From the NCBI RefSeq assembly GCF_001839655.2, contig NZ_CP056087.1, forward strand, positions 992,001 to 1,056,000: 64,000 bases of DNA, given 5' to 3'. The DNA comes from Pseudomonas argentinensis. GTDB lineage: Bacteria > Pseudomonadota > Gammaproteobacteria > Pseudomonadales > Pseudomonadaceae. The notes under the pieces were generated by a model. That model saw only the letters and a list, made by a program, of their open reading frames with translations, was not told where the DNA came from and searched no databases. Made by a program: the position numbers and the translations under genes. Below, piece by piece: positions 43,425 through 53,312 of this stretch. How positions within the stretch are numbered: position 1 is the stretch's first letter; each line of letters starts with the position of its first letter.

Positions 43425-44303
43425 ATGCCTATGACCAACATGCAACGTGCTTCCCACCATGAATTGCGGCGCGCCTTCCGCACCCTGCTGGCTTCGGGAG
43501 CCTGCTACCACACCGCTTCGGTCTTCGACCCGATGTCCGCACGTATCGCCGGCGATCTGGGCTTCGAGGTCGGCATCCTCGGCGGCTCGGTCGCTTCGCT
43601 GCAGGTGCTGGCGGCACCGGATTTCGCCCTGATCAGCCTGAGCGAGTTCGTCGAGCAGGCCACCCGGATCCACCGCGTTTCCCGCCTGCCGGTGATCGCC
43701 GACGCCGACCATGGCTATGGCAACGCCCTGAATGTGATGCGCACCGTGGTCGAGCTGGAGCGCGCCGGCATCTCGGCGCTGACCATCGAAGACACCCTGC
43801 TGCCCGCCCAATTCAACCGCAAGTCGACCGACCTGATCAGCGTCGCCGAAGGCGTTGGCAAGGTGCGTGCGGCCCTGGAGGCGCGGGTCGACCCGGACCT
43901 GGCGATCATCGCCCGTACCAATGCCGGCGTGCTCGGCGTCGAGGAAGTCATCAAGCGCACCATGGCCTATCAGAAGGCCGGCGCCGATGCCATCTGCATG
44001 GTCGGTGTCGAGGACTTCGAGCACCTGGAGAAGATCGCCGAGCACCTCAGCGTGCCGCTGATGCTGGTGACCTACGGCAACCCCAAGCTGCGCGACAACG
44101 AGCGCCTCGCCAAACTGGGCGTACGCATCGTGGTCAACGGCCATGCCGCCTACTTCGCTGCCATCAAGGCCACCTACGACTGCCTGCGCGAACAGCGCAA
44201 TGCCGTTGCCAGCGACCTGAGCGCCTCGGAGCTGGCGCACAAGTACACCCAGCCCGAGGAGTACGTGGCCTGGGCCGACGAGTTCATGAACGTCAAGGAA
44301 TAA
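43425..44303 (+). CDS. Oxaloacetate decarboxylase of the PEP mutase / isocitrate lyase superfamily
   Basis: A 292-residue TIM barrel very like PAO1 PA4872, characterised as an oxaloacetate decarboxylase. Landmarks are [36 protein letters not shown] (metal-binding Asp residues), LTIEDTLLP and IARTNA. The family normally has a conserved Cys in the gate loop for lyases; here the loop reads [14 protein letters not shown], without Cys. Starts at 43425, 43431 or 43440 are all possible and differ by two to five residues. Confidence 0.88.
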   Translation: MPMTNMQRASHHELRRAFRTLLASGACYHTASVFDPMSARIAGDLGFEVGILGGSVASLQVLAAPDFALISLSEFVEQATRIHRVSRLPVIADADHGYGNALNVMRTVVELERAGISALTIEDTLLPAQFNRKSTDLISVAEGVGKVRAALEARVDPDLAIIARTNAGVLGVEEVIKRTMAYQKAGADAICMVGVEDFEHLEKIAEHLSVPLMLVTYGNPKLRDNERLAKLGVRIVVNGHAAYFAAIKATYDCLREQRNAVASDLSASELAHKYTQPEEYVAWADEFMNVKE

Positions 44304-44434
44304 CCCCGCTTCACCTGCCACGCCGGACAGCGGCCGCGCAACGCGAGCCGATTCGTCCGCCGTCGGCTGCCCCTTGCCAATCCCGTCCGCCCGCTCCTAT
44401 CTTCCGGTCAGCACTATTCTTTTCGGAGAGCGAT

Positions 44435-44701
44435 ATGGCCACCGGTTGGGCGCAAGACGGCGCCGTGCAGGAGCAGATCGACAGCACCATCGAAGACGCC
44501 GTGCAGCGCGCGCGCAGTCAGTTGCCCAAGGGCGAAAGTCTGACCCATTGCGAAGAATGCGATGCACCGATTCCCGAAGCACGGCGCCAGGCCGTGCCCG
44601 GCGTGCGGCTGTGCGTGAACTGCCAGGCCCAGGCCGACAAGGAACAGGCCAAGGCCGGTGGCTTCAACCGTCGTGGCAGCAAGGATAGCCAGCTGCGCTA
44701 G
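44435..44701 (+). CDS. DksA/TraR-type C4 zinc-finger protein
   Basis: An 88-residue small DksA-family protein with the zinc finger CEEC (about 39 to 42) and CVNC (about 60 to 63). It lacks the long coiled coil of DksA. The family includes YbiI and TraR-like proteins that may bind RNA polymerase. Position matches PAO1 PA4870. It shares its stop (palindromic CTAG) with the convergent GNAT gene. Confidence 0.9.
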   Translation: MATGWAQDGAVQEQIDSTIEDAVQRARSQLPKGESLTHCEECDAPIPEARRQAVPGVRLCVNCQAQADKEQAKAGGFNRRGSKDSQLR

Positions 44702-45225
44702 GGTCGTGACAGGGTCTTGTAGTAGATGGCATTGGCCCGGTACTGGCCGTCCGGCCCGCAGGCATAGTCGGGCAGGCCGCCGATGCGGGTGTAGCCCAGG
44801 GCGCGATAGAGGTGTTCGGCCTCGCTGCCGGCCTCGGTGTCCAGATAAAGCAATCCTCGCTTCAAGTGCGCCGCATGGGCCTCGAGCTGCTGCATCAGCA
44901 GCCGGGCGATACCACGGCGTCGTGCACTGCTCAGTACCAGGAGCTTCTGCACTTCGCCGCGATTCAGGCCATTGGCCTTCAGGCACAGGCTGAGCTGCAC
45001 CGAGCCCAGCATGTTTCCATCCTCTTCAGCGACCCAGATGGTCAATGCACCGCTGGCCAGCGCCCGGTTTACCTCGTTGAAGTATCCATTCGCCTGCTGG
45101 CTATCGATATCGGCCAGAAAGCCCACGGACGCGCCATTGGCCACGGCGTCGATCAGCAGGGTGATCAGGCCCTGGCGACAGGCTTCGAAATCGGCTGCGT
45201 CGAGCTGACGGATCTCTAGGCTCAT
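44698..45225 (-). CDS. GNAT-family N-acetyltransferase
   Basis: A 175-residue acetyltransferase from the ATG at 45225. The acetyl-CoA loop is VLSSARRRGIARLLMQQLE (about 105 to 125), preceded by WVAEEDGNMLGSVQLSLCL. It overlaps the upstream pat-like gene by 4 bp, so the two are translated from one message. The upstream part of the open frame (to 45501) lies inside the pat-like gene. Substrate unknown. Confidence 0.88.
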   Translation of the reverse strand: MSLEIRQLDAADFEACRQGLITLLIDAVANGASVGFLADIDSQQANGYFNEVNRALASGALTIWVAEEDGNMLGSVQLSLCLKANGLNRGEVQKLLVLSSARRRGIARLLMQQLEAHAAHLKRGLLYLDTEAGSEAEHLYRALGYTRIGGLPDYACGPDGQYRANAIYYKTLSRP

Positions 45226-45740
45226 GGCGTGCTGCGCTGCGGGGTGAGGATCAGCTGCATAAAGGTCAGGTCCAGCCAGCGGCCGAACTTGCAGCCGACC
45301 TGGGGCATCTGCCCGGTGATGGTGAAGCCCAGGCGTTCGTGCAGGCGCACCGAGGCGGTATTGCCGCTTTCGATGGCGGCGACCATCACATGTTTGCCGA
45401 CCTCTCGCGCCCGCTCGACCAGCGCCTGCATCAGCAGCGGGCCGAGGCCCTGGCCGCGGGTGTCGTGGCGCACGTACACCGAGTGCTCGACCGTATTGCA
45501 AAAGCCCTCGAAGGGCCGCCAGTCACCGAACGAGGCGTAGCCCAGCACCTGCTGCGCCTCGTCGATCGCCACCAGAATCGGATAGCCCTGGGTCGCCCGC
45601 GCCTCGAACCAGGCCTGGCGGTTGGCCAGGTCCACGGGGCGCTCGTTCCAGATGGCCGTGGTGTTGAGCACGGCATCGTTGTAGATGGCGAGCAGGGCAG
45701 GCAGGTCGTCGCTGATGGCGTCGCGGATAACGGCAGGCAT
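45222..45740 (-). CDS. Phosphinothricin/methionine sulfoximine-type N-acetyltransferase
   Basis: A 172-residue GNAT protein closely resembling what I recall of PAO1 PA4866, which acetylates methionine sulfoximine and related compounds. Motifs are YNDAVLNTTAIWNE (N-terminal), VEHSVYVRHDTRGQGLGPLL (acetyl-CoA binding) and VGCKFGRWLDLTFMQL at the end. In PAO1 the gene is embedded in the urease cluster; here no urease genes flank it. Translation is coupled to the second GNAT gene. Confidence 0.9.
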   Translation of the reverse strand: MPAVIRDAISDDLPALLAIYNDAVLNTTAIWNERPVDLANRQAWFEARATQGYPILVAIDEAQQVLGYASFGDWRPFEGFCNTVEHSVYVRHDTRGQGLGPLLMQALVERAREVGKHVMVAAIESGNTASVRLHERLGFTITGQMPQVGCKFGRWLDLTFMQLILTPQRSTP

Positions 45741-45787
45741 GGTGCGTCTCTCGGCGGATGGGGCCGGCAGGCCGGCCCCGGATCGGA

Positions 45788-46597
<810 letters not shown>

Positions 46598-46757
46598 TCA
46601 ACGGCTGCCGTCGACTGCCGGGGCGGGCTCATCGACGCGGATCATCGCCACCTGGACGCCTGCCGGTTGGCCGGCAGGTGAGGGCTGAGCGGTGGCGGAC
46701 GGCAAGAATAACCGCGTAAGCGATTACCGCGTAGATACAGCTGCGCTGTTTTGCCGC

Positions 46758-47456
46758 TCAGATCGCCACCAACCCACGTACACCATCGGCTTCCATTGTT
46801 TCGCCACGGCCCTGCTGGACGATTTCGCCGCGGCTCATCACCAGGTACTGATCGGCCAGTTCGGCGGCGAAGTCGTAGAACTGCTCGACCAGCAGAATGG
46901 CCATGTCGCCACGGGCGGCGAGCTTCCTGATCACCGTGCCGATTTCCTTGATCACCGAGGGCTGGATGCCTTCGGTGGGCTCGTCGAGGATCAAGAGGCG
47001 CGGTTGGCTGGCCAGGGCGCGGCCGATGGCCAGCTGTTGCTGCTGGCCGCCAGACAGGTCGCCGCCGCGGCGGTGTTTCATTTCCAGCAGCACCGGGAAC
47101 AACTCATAAATGAACGGCGGGACTTCCTTGGCCTGGCTGCCGGGAAAGCGCGACAGACCCATCAGCAGGTTCTCTTCCACCGTCAGGCGGCCGAAGATTT
47201 CCCGGCCCTGGGGCACATAGGCGATGCCGGCGTGCACCCGCTGGTGCGGCTTGCAGCCGGTGATGGCCTTGCCTTCCCATTGCACGCTGCCTTCCCTGGC
47301 CGGCAGCAGGCCCATCAGGCACTTGAGCAGGGTGGTCTTGCCCACGCCGTTGCGACCGAGCAGGCAGGTGACTTCGCCGACCTTCACGTCGAACGACAGG
47401 CCGCGCAGGATATGGCTGCCGCCGTAGTACTGATGCAATCTTTCGACTTGGAGCAT
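46758..47456 (-). CDS. urtE: Urea ABC transporter ATP-binding subunit UrtE
   Basis: A 232-residue LivF-type ATPase. The ATG at 47456 has AGGA 8 bp upstream and gives MLQVERLHQYYGGSHILRGL. Walker A is GRNGVGKTT (about 36 to 44), the ABC signature is LSGGQQQQLAIGRAL and Walker B LLILDEPTEGIQP. It is separated from urtD by 113 bp filled by a REP-like hairpin. Last gene of the nitrogen cluster. Confidence 0.96.
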   Translation of the reverse strand: MLQVERLHQYYGGSHILRGLSFDVKVGEVTCLLGRNGVGKTTLLKCLMGLLPAREGSVQWEGKAITGCKPHQRVHAGIAYVPQGREIFGRLTVEENLLMGLSRFPGSQAKEVPPFIYELFPVLLEMKHRRGGDLSGGQQQQLAIGRALASQPRLLILDEPTEGIQPSVIKEIGTVIRKLAARGDMAILLVEQFYDFAAELADQYLVMSRGEIVQQGRGETMEADGVRGLVAI

Positions 47457-47478
47457 GATTCGATTCCTCGTCCTAGGA

Positions 47479-47563
47479 GCCTCAAGCCTCAAGCTGCAAG
47501 CCACAAATAAAAGCGGCACGGGGTCTACTTCTACTTGCAGCTTGAGGCTTGCAGCTTGTAGCT
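47479..47563. repeat. REP-like inverted repeat (family AGCTTGAGGCTTGCAGC), copy 3
   Basis: Inside the urt operon, between urtD and urtE. Arms GCCTCAAGCCTCAAGCTGC and GCAGCTTGAGGCTTGCAGC pair nearly perfectly. A strong hairpin here could lower urtE expression or stabilise the upstream message. Confidence 0.7.
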
Positions 47564-47569
47564 GGCGCG

Positions 47570-48405
<836 letters not shown>

Positions 48406-48409
<4 letters not shown>

Positions 48410-49494
48410 GACTTGTCCCCTCGTTTGAGCAGGCCGATGACGCCCTTGGGCAGGCACAGGGTGACCACGATGAACAACGCGCCGAGGGCGAACAGCCAGT
48501 ATTCGGGGAAGGCCACGGTGAACCAGCTCTTCATGCCATTGACCAGGCCGGCGCCGAGCAGCGGGCCGATCAATGTGCCGCGCCCGCCGAGGGCCACCCA
48601 CACGGCGGCTTCGATGGATTGGGTCGGGGCCATTTCGCTGGGGTTGATGATGCCCACCTGGGGCACGTACAGCGCACCGGCCAGGCCGCACAGCACGGCG
48701 GACAGCACCCAGATGAACAGCTTGTAGCCGCGTGGGTCGTAGCCGCAGAACATCAGGCGGTTCTCGGCGTCGCGCAGGGCGGTGAGCACCCGGCCGAACT
48801 TGCTGCGCGCCAGGCGCCAGCCCAGGTACAGGCTGCCGACCAGCAACAGCACGGTGAGCGCGAACAGCGTGGCGCGGGTGTTCGCCGCGGTGATCTCGAA
48901 GCCGAGGATGCTGCGAAAGTTGGTGAAGCCGTTGTTGCCGCCGAAGCCGGTCTCGTTGCGAAAGAACAGCAGCATGCCGGCGAAGGTCAGGGCCTGGGTC
49001 ATGATCGAGAAATACACGCCCTTGATCCGCGAGCGAAAGGCGAAGAAACCGAATACCAGGGCCAGCAAGCCAGGCGCCAGCACCACCAGGCACAGGGCCC
49101 AGAGGAAGTTGTCGGTGCCGTACCAGTACCAGGGCAGTTCGCGCCAGGCCAGGAAGCTCATGAACGCCGGCAGGCCGTCACCGGCGGCTTCGCGCATCAG
49201 GTACATGCCCATGGCATAGCCGCCGAGGGCGAAGAACAGGCCGTGGCCGAGGGACAGCAGGCCGGCATAGCCCCAGACCAGGTCTAGCGCCAGGGCGACG
49301 ATGCAGTAGCAGAGGATCTTGCCGACCAGGGTCAGGCTGTAAGCCGACACATGCAGGGCATGCTCGGCGGGCAGCAGGTGCAGCAGCGGCATGGCGAGCA
49401 GCACCGCGAGCACCAGCAGGCCGATGGCCATGGAGACCTGCGGACCGAGCCTGTGGCTGGCGCGGGCCAGCAGCGTTTGGTTGGCGGCGTTCAT
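48406..49494 (-). CDS. urtC: Urea ABC transporter permease UrtC
   Basis: A 362-residue LivM-type permease with about ten hydrophobic segments. The family pattern is DLVWGYAGLLSLGHGLFFALGGYAMG and RDAENRLMFCGYDPRGYKLFIWV. The ATG at 49494 has GGGGGA 7 bp upstream; an ATG five codons earlier (49509) is an alternative. Co-translated with urtD. Confidence 0.95.
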
Positions 49495-49606
49495 CGGTGG
49501 ATCCCCCATAAAACGACCCGTGCAAGCGCGCCCTGCGCGCGAACGATAGCGGGGACGCAGTCGCTGGTAGGGCCAGCTCTCACAGCGTCGAGGTCAAGAG
49601 TGCGGT

Positions 49607-51178
49607 TCAATCGATCACCCTCCCTTTCAAGGCGAACAGGCCCTGCGGACGTTTCTGGATGAACAGAATGATCAGCGCGAGGATAAGGATCTTGCCGAGC
49701 ACGGCGCCGATCTGCGGTTCGAGGATCTTGTTGGCGATGCCCAGGCCGAAGGCAGCCATGACGCTGCCGGCCAGCTGGCCGACGCCGCCGAGCACCACCA
49801 CCAGGAAGGAATCGATGATGTAGCTCTGGCCGAGGTCGGGGCCGACGTTGCCGATCTGGCTCAGCGCCACGCCGCCGAGACCGGCTATCCCTGAGCCGAG
49901 GCCGAAGGCCAGCATGTCCACGCGGCCGGTGGGCACGCCGCAGCAGGCGGCCATGTTGCGATTCTGGGTGACGGCGCGCACGTTGAGACCCAGGCGGGTC
50001 TTGTTGAGCAGCAGCCAGGTCAGCACCACCACGGCCAGGGCGAAGCCGATGATCACGATGCGGTTGTACGGCAGCACCAGGTTGGGCAGCATCTGGATGC
50101 CCCCGGACAGCCAGTAGGGGTTGGCCACCTCGACGTTCTGCGCGCCGAACAGCACGCGTACCAGCTGGATCAGGATCAGGCTGATGCCCCAGGTGGCCAG
50201 CAGGGTTTCCAGCGGGCGGCCGTAGAGGTGGCGAATCACCGTGCGCTCCAGGGCCATGCCGATCACCGCGGTCACGCAGAAGGCCACCGGCAGGGCCACC
50301 AGCGGGTACAGCGCCAGGGCCTCGGGAGCGAAGCGCTGGAAGAGGATCTGCACCATGTAGGTGGAATAGGCGCCGAGCATCAGCATCTCGCCATGGGCCA
50401 TGTTGATCACCCCCAGCAGGCCGAAGGTGATGGCCAGCCCAAGGGCGGCGAGCAAGAGGATCGAGCCCAGGCTCATGCCGCTGAATGCCTGGCCGAGCAG
50501 CTCGCCGATCAGCAGCTTGCGCTTGACCTGGGCGAGGCTGGTCTCCGCGGCGGTGCGCACCCCGGCGTCGCTCTCCACGCCGGGTTCCAGCAGGGTTTCC
50601 AGGCGGGTGCGGGCCAGCGGTTCGCCGGTTTCGCCGAGCAGGCGCACGGCTGCCAGGCGCACCGCCGGGTTGGCATCGACCAGTTGCAGATTGGCCAGGG
50701 CAAGGGTGAGGGCGTCGCGTACGGCGTCGTCGTCTTCCTTGGCCTGCGCCTGGGCGAGCAGCGGCAGTTGCGCCGGCTGGGCGCTCTTCTGCAATTGCCG
50801 GGCGGCGCTCAGGCGCACCGCTGCATCCTCGGCGAGCAACCCATGGCTGGCCTGGGCGTTGGCGATCAGCCCACGCAGGCGATTGTTCAGGCGCAGTTTG
50901 CGCGGCGTGCCTTGCGGCTCGGCATCGCCTTCGGCGGCGCGGTAGCCGGCGTCGGTTTCGACGAAGGCGCGCTTGTCGCCGTCAGCGGCCACGCGGCCCT
51001 GCTGCAGCGCATCGAGCAGCGGCTGGCGCTTCAGGTCGGGCATGGCAGCCCAGCTTTCCAGCAGCTTGGCTTGCTGCGCCGGGCTGGCGGCGACGAAATC
51101 GTCGGCTTCGCCTGCCTGGGCGGCAAACGGCAGCAGGAGCAGCAGGCTCAAGAGAATTCGGGCAAAGGCATAAGGCAT
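49607..51178 (-). CDS. urtB: Urea ABC transporter permease UrtB
   Basis: A 523-residue protein. It has a signal peptide (cut near AQA-GE, residue 22), then an extra periplasmic region of about 200 residues with HEAT-like Ala/Leu repeats typical of proteobacterial UrtB. The LivH-type permease domain (about 225 to 520) contains LAITFGLLGVINMAHGEMLMLGAYSTY and GVALSQIGNVGPDLGQSYIIDSF. The role of the extension is unknown. Confidence 0.95.
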   Translation of the reverse strand: MPYAFARILLSLLLLLPFAAQAGEADDFVAASPAQQAKLLESWAAMPDLKRQPLLDALQQGRVAADGDKRAFVETDAGYRAAEGDAEPQGTPRKLRLNNRLRGLIANAQASHGLLAEDAAVRLSAARQLQKSAQPAQLPLLAQAQAKEDDDAVRDALTLALANLQLVDANPAVRLAAVRLLGETGEPLARTRLETLLEPGVESDAGVRTAAETSLAQVKRKLLIGELLGQAFSGMSLGSILLLAALGLAITFGLLGVINMAHGEMLMLGAYSTYMVQILFQRFAPEALALYPLVALPVAFCVTAVIGMALERTVIRHLYGRPLETLLATWGISLILIQLVRVLFGAQNVEVANPYWLSGGIQMLPNLVLPYNRIVIIGFALAVVVLTWLLLNKTRLGLNVRAVTQNRNMAACCGVPTGRVDMLAFGLGSGIAGLGGVALSQIGNVGPDLGQSYIIDSFLVVVLGGVGQLAGSVMAAFGLGIANKILEPQIGAVLGKILILALIILFIQKRPQGLFALKGRVID

Positions 51179-51263
51179 TGGCGTGTCCTTGGTATCCCGT
51201 TGCTGACGGGAGCGGCGGAGCCGAAGGACGACTTGTCCTCCGGCGCCTGCGCGGCGGCTCGGC

Positions 51264-52529
51264 TCAGTTCGACTTCACCGGGGTGTCGCCTTTCTTGTCG
51301 TTGCCTTCGATGTACGGGCTCCACGGCTGGGCGCGGATCGGCCCTTCGGTTTCCCAGACCACCGAGAACTGGCCGTCGTCCTGGACTTCGCCGATCATCA
51401 CCGGCTTGTGCAGGTGGTGGTTCTTCTCGTCCATTTTCAAGGTGAAGCCGCTTGGTGCCGCGAACTCCTGGCCGGCCATGGCGGCGCGTACCTTGTCGAC
51501 GTCGGTGGTACCGGCCTTCTCGACCGCCTGGGCCCACATGTGGATGCCCACGTAGGTGGCTTCCATCGGGTCGTTGGTCACCACGGTGTCGGCGTTCGGC
51601 AGCTTCTTGGCCTTGGCGTAGGCCTTCCAGTCGGCGACGAATTTCTCGTTGACCGGGTTCTCCACGGACTGGAAGTAGTTCCAGGCCGCCAGGTGGCCAA
51701 CCAGCGGCTTGGTGTCGATACCGCGCAGCTCTTCCTCGCCGACCGAGAAGGCCACCACCGGCACGTCGGTGGCTTCGATGCCCTGGTTGGCCAGCTCCTT
51801 GTAGAACGGCACGTTGGAGTCGCCGTTGACGGTGGAGACCACCGCGGTCTTGCCGCCGGCGGAGAACTTCTTGATGTTGGCGACGATGGTCTGGTAGTCG
51901 CTATGACCGAACGGCGTGTAGACCTCTTCGATGTCCTTGTCCTGCACGCCCTTGCTGTGCAGGAAGGCGCGCAGGATCTTGTTGGTGGTGCGCGGGTAGA
52001 CGTAGTCGGTACCGAGCAGGAAGAAGCGCTTGGCGGCGCCGCCGTCTTCGCTGAGCAGGTATTCCACCGCCGGGATCGCCTGCTGGTTCGGCGCGGCGCC
52101 GGTGTAGAAGACGTTCGGCGACATCTCTTCGCCTTCGTACTGCACGGGGTAGAACAGCAGGCCGTTGAGTTCCTCGTAGACCGGCAGCACCGATTTACGG
52201 GATACGCTGGTCCAGCAGCCGAAGGTCACCGCGACCTTGTCCTGGGTCAGCAACTGGCGGCCACGCTCGGCGAACAGCGGCCAGTTGGACGCCGGGTCGA
52301 CCACCACCGGCTCGAGCTGCTTGCCGAGCACACCGCCCTTGGCGTTGATCTCGTCGATGGTCATCAGCGCCATGTCTTTCAGGGAGGTTTCCGAAATGGC
52401 CATGGTGCCGGACAGCGAGTGCAGGATGCCGACCTTGATGGTTTCGGCGGCCTGTACGGTCCAGCTCAGGCCCATGGCGACGATGGAAGCGGACAGGGTG
52501 AAGGCCTTGATCAGGCTGCGACGTTGCAT
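51264..52529 (-). CDS. urtA: Urea ABC transporter substrate-binding protein UrtA
   Basis: A 421-residue periplasmic protein of the UrtA/AmiC-like family. From the ATG at 52529 (GGAG 8 bp upstream) the signal peptide MQRRSLIKAFTLSASIVAMG is Tat-like only weakly (no twin Arg-Phe consensus) and is cut near VQA-AE. Family landmarks are KVGILHSLSGTMAISE, TFGCWTSVSRKSVLPV and FYPVQYEGEE. Preceded by gntR after 59 bp. High-affinity urea binding is inferred from the family. Confidence 0.95.
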   Translation of the reverse strand: MQRRSLIKAFTLSASIVAMGLSWTVQAAETIKVGILHSLSGTMAISETSLKDMALMTIDEINAKGGVLGKQLEPVVVDPASNWPLFAERGRQLLTQDKVAVTFGCWTSVSRKSVLPVYEELNGLLFYPVQYEGEEMSPNVFYTGAAPNQQAIPAVEYLLSEDGGAAKRFFLLGTDYVYPRTTNKILRAFLHSKGVQDKDIEEVYTPFGHSDYQTIVANIKKFSAGGKTAVVSTVNGDSNVPFYKELANQGIEATDVPVVAFSVGEEELRGIDTKPLVGHLAAWNYFQSVENPVNEKFVADWKAYAKAKKLPNADTVVTNDPMEATYVGIHMWAQAVEKAGTTDVDKVRAAMAGQEFAAPSGFTLKMDEKNHHLHKPVMIGEVQDDGQFSVVWETEGPIRAQPWSPYIEGNDKKGDTPVKSN

Positions 52530-52588
52530 GGTTCGATCTCCATTCACTAACGAGTTATGTGTTGTTGGCAGTTGGTCAAGGACATCGC

Positions 52589-53311
52589 TCAGCCCTGTGC
52601 TCGCACGGCGCGCTCGCGAGCGCTGTGCAGCATGTGCAGGGTGATCTTGCGCACTTCCGCCTTGCTGACCTCTATGTGGGCCTTGAGCAACAGCTGTGCC
52701 TCTTCGCAGCGGCGCGACAGGATCGCGCCGAGAATCCGTGCATGTTCGTCGTAGGTGGCTTGCACCCGCGGCGTCTGGGTGAAATCCAGGCGGCGGATGA
52801 TGCGGATCTTCTCGCTGACCTCGCCGTGCAGGCGGGCCATCTCGCGGTTGCCGGTGGCCTCCACCAACTGGCAGTGGAAGCGCTCGTCGAGCCGTGACAC
52901 TTCGCGGCCATCTTCCAGGCGCTGTTCGGGCGCCACCATCCAGATGCGCTTCAGCTCATCCAGCGGTGCGGGCGTTTCCCCGGCCTCGCGGTCACAGAGG
53001 CGCTTGACCGCCGCCTGTTCGAGGACGATGCGCACGTCGTACAGCTCCTCGAAGTGGGCGAAGTCGAACGGCTTGACCTGCCAGCCGCTGCGGAAATACA
53101 CCTCCAGGTAGCCCTCGCGCTCCAGGCGATACAGCGCCTGGCGCACGGGTGTGCGGCTGGCCGCCATGCGCTCGGCGACTTCGCCTTCGCTGAAGCGGTC
53201 ACCGGGCAGCAGGCGAAACTCGAAGATGTCGTCCTTGAGCTGCCCGTAGATGCGCTCGGCGAGGTTCTCCGGGCGCTCCTTGCCGCGCCTGATCGGGTCG
53301 ACCAGTTGCAT
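52589..53311 (-). CDS. GntR-family regulator (FCD subfamily)
   Basis: A 240-residue regulator from the ATG at 53311. The N-terminal winged helix-turn-helix includes LAERIYGQLKDDIFEF and VAERMAASRTPVRQALYRLEREGYL (about 25 to 85). The C-terminal FCD ligand domain has the metal-site pattern of Asp and His residues (YDVRIVLEQAA, DERFHCQLVEATGN, YDEHARILGAI). It begins 1 bp after the uca stop, inside the urea cluster, so it probably regulates this cluster in response to urea or an intermediate. The effector is not known. Confidence 0.93.
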   Translation of the reverse strand: MQLVDPIRRGKERPENLAERIYGQLKDDIFEFRLLPGDRFSEGEVAERMAASRTPVRQALYRLEREGYLEVYFRSGWQVKPFDFAHFEELYDVRIVLEQAAVKRLCDREAGETPAPLDELKRIWMVAPEQRLEDGREVSRLDERFHCQLVEATGNREMARLHGEVSEKIRIIRRLDFTQTPRVQATYDEHARILGAILSRRCEEAQLLLKAHIEVSKAEVRKITLHMLHSARERAVRAQG

Positions 53312-53312
53312 C

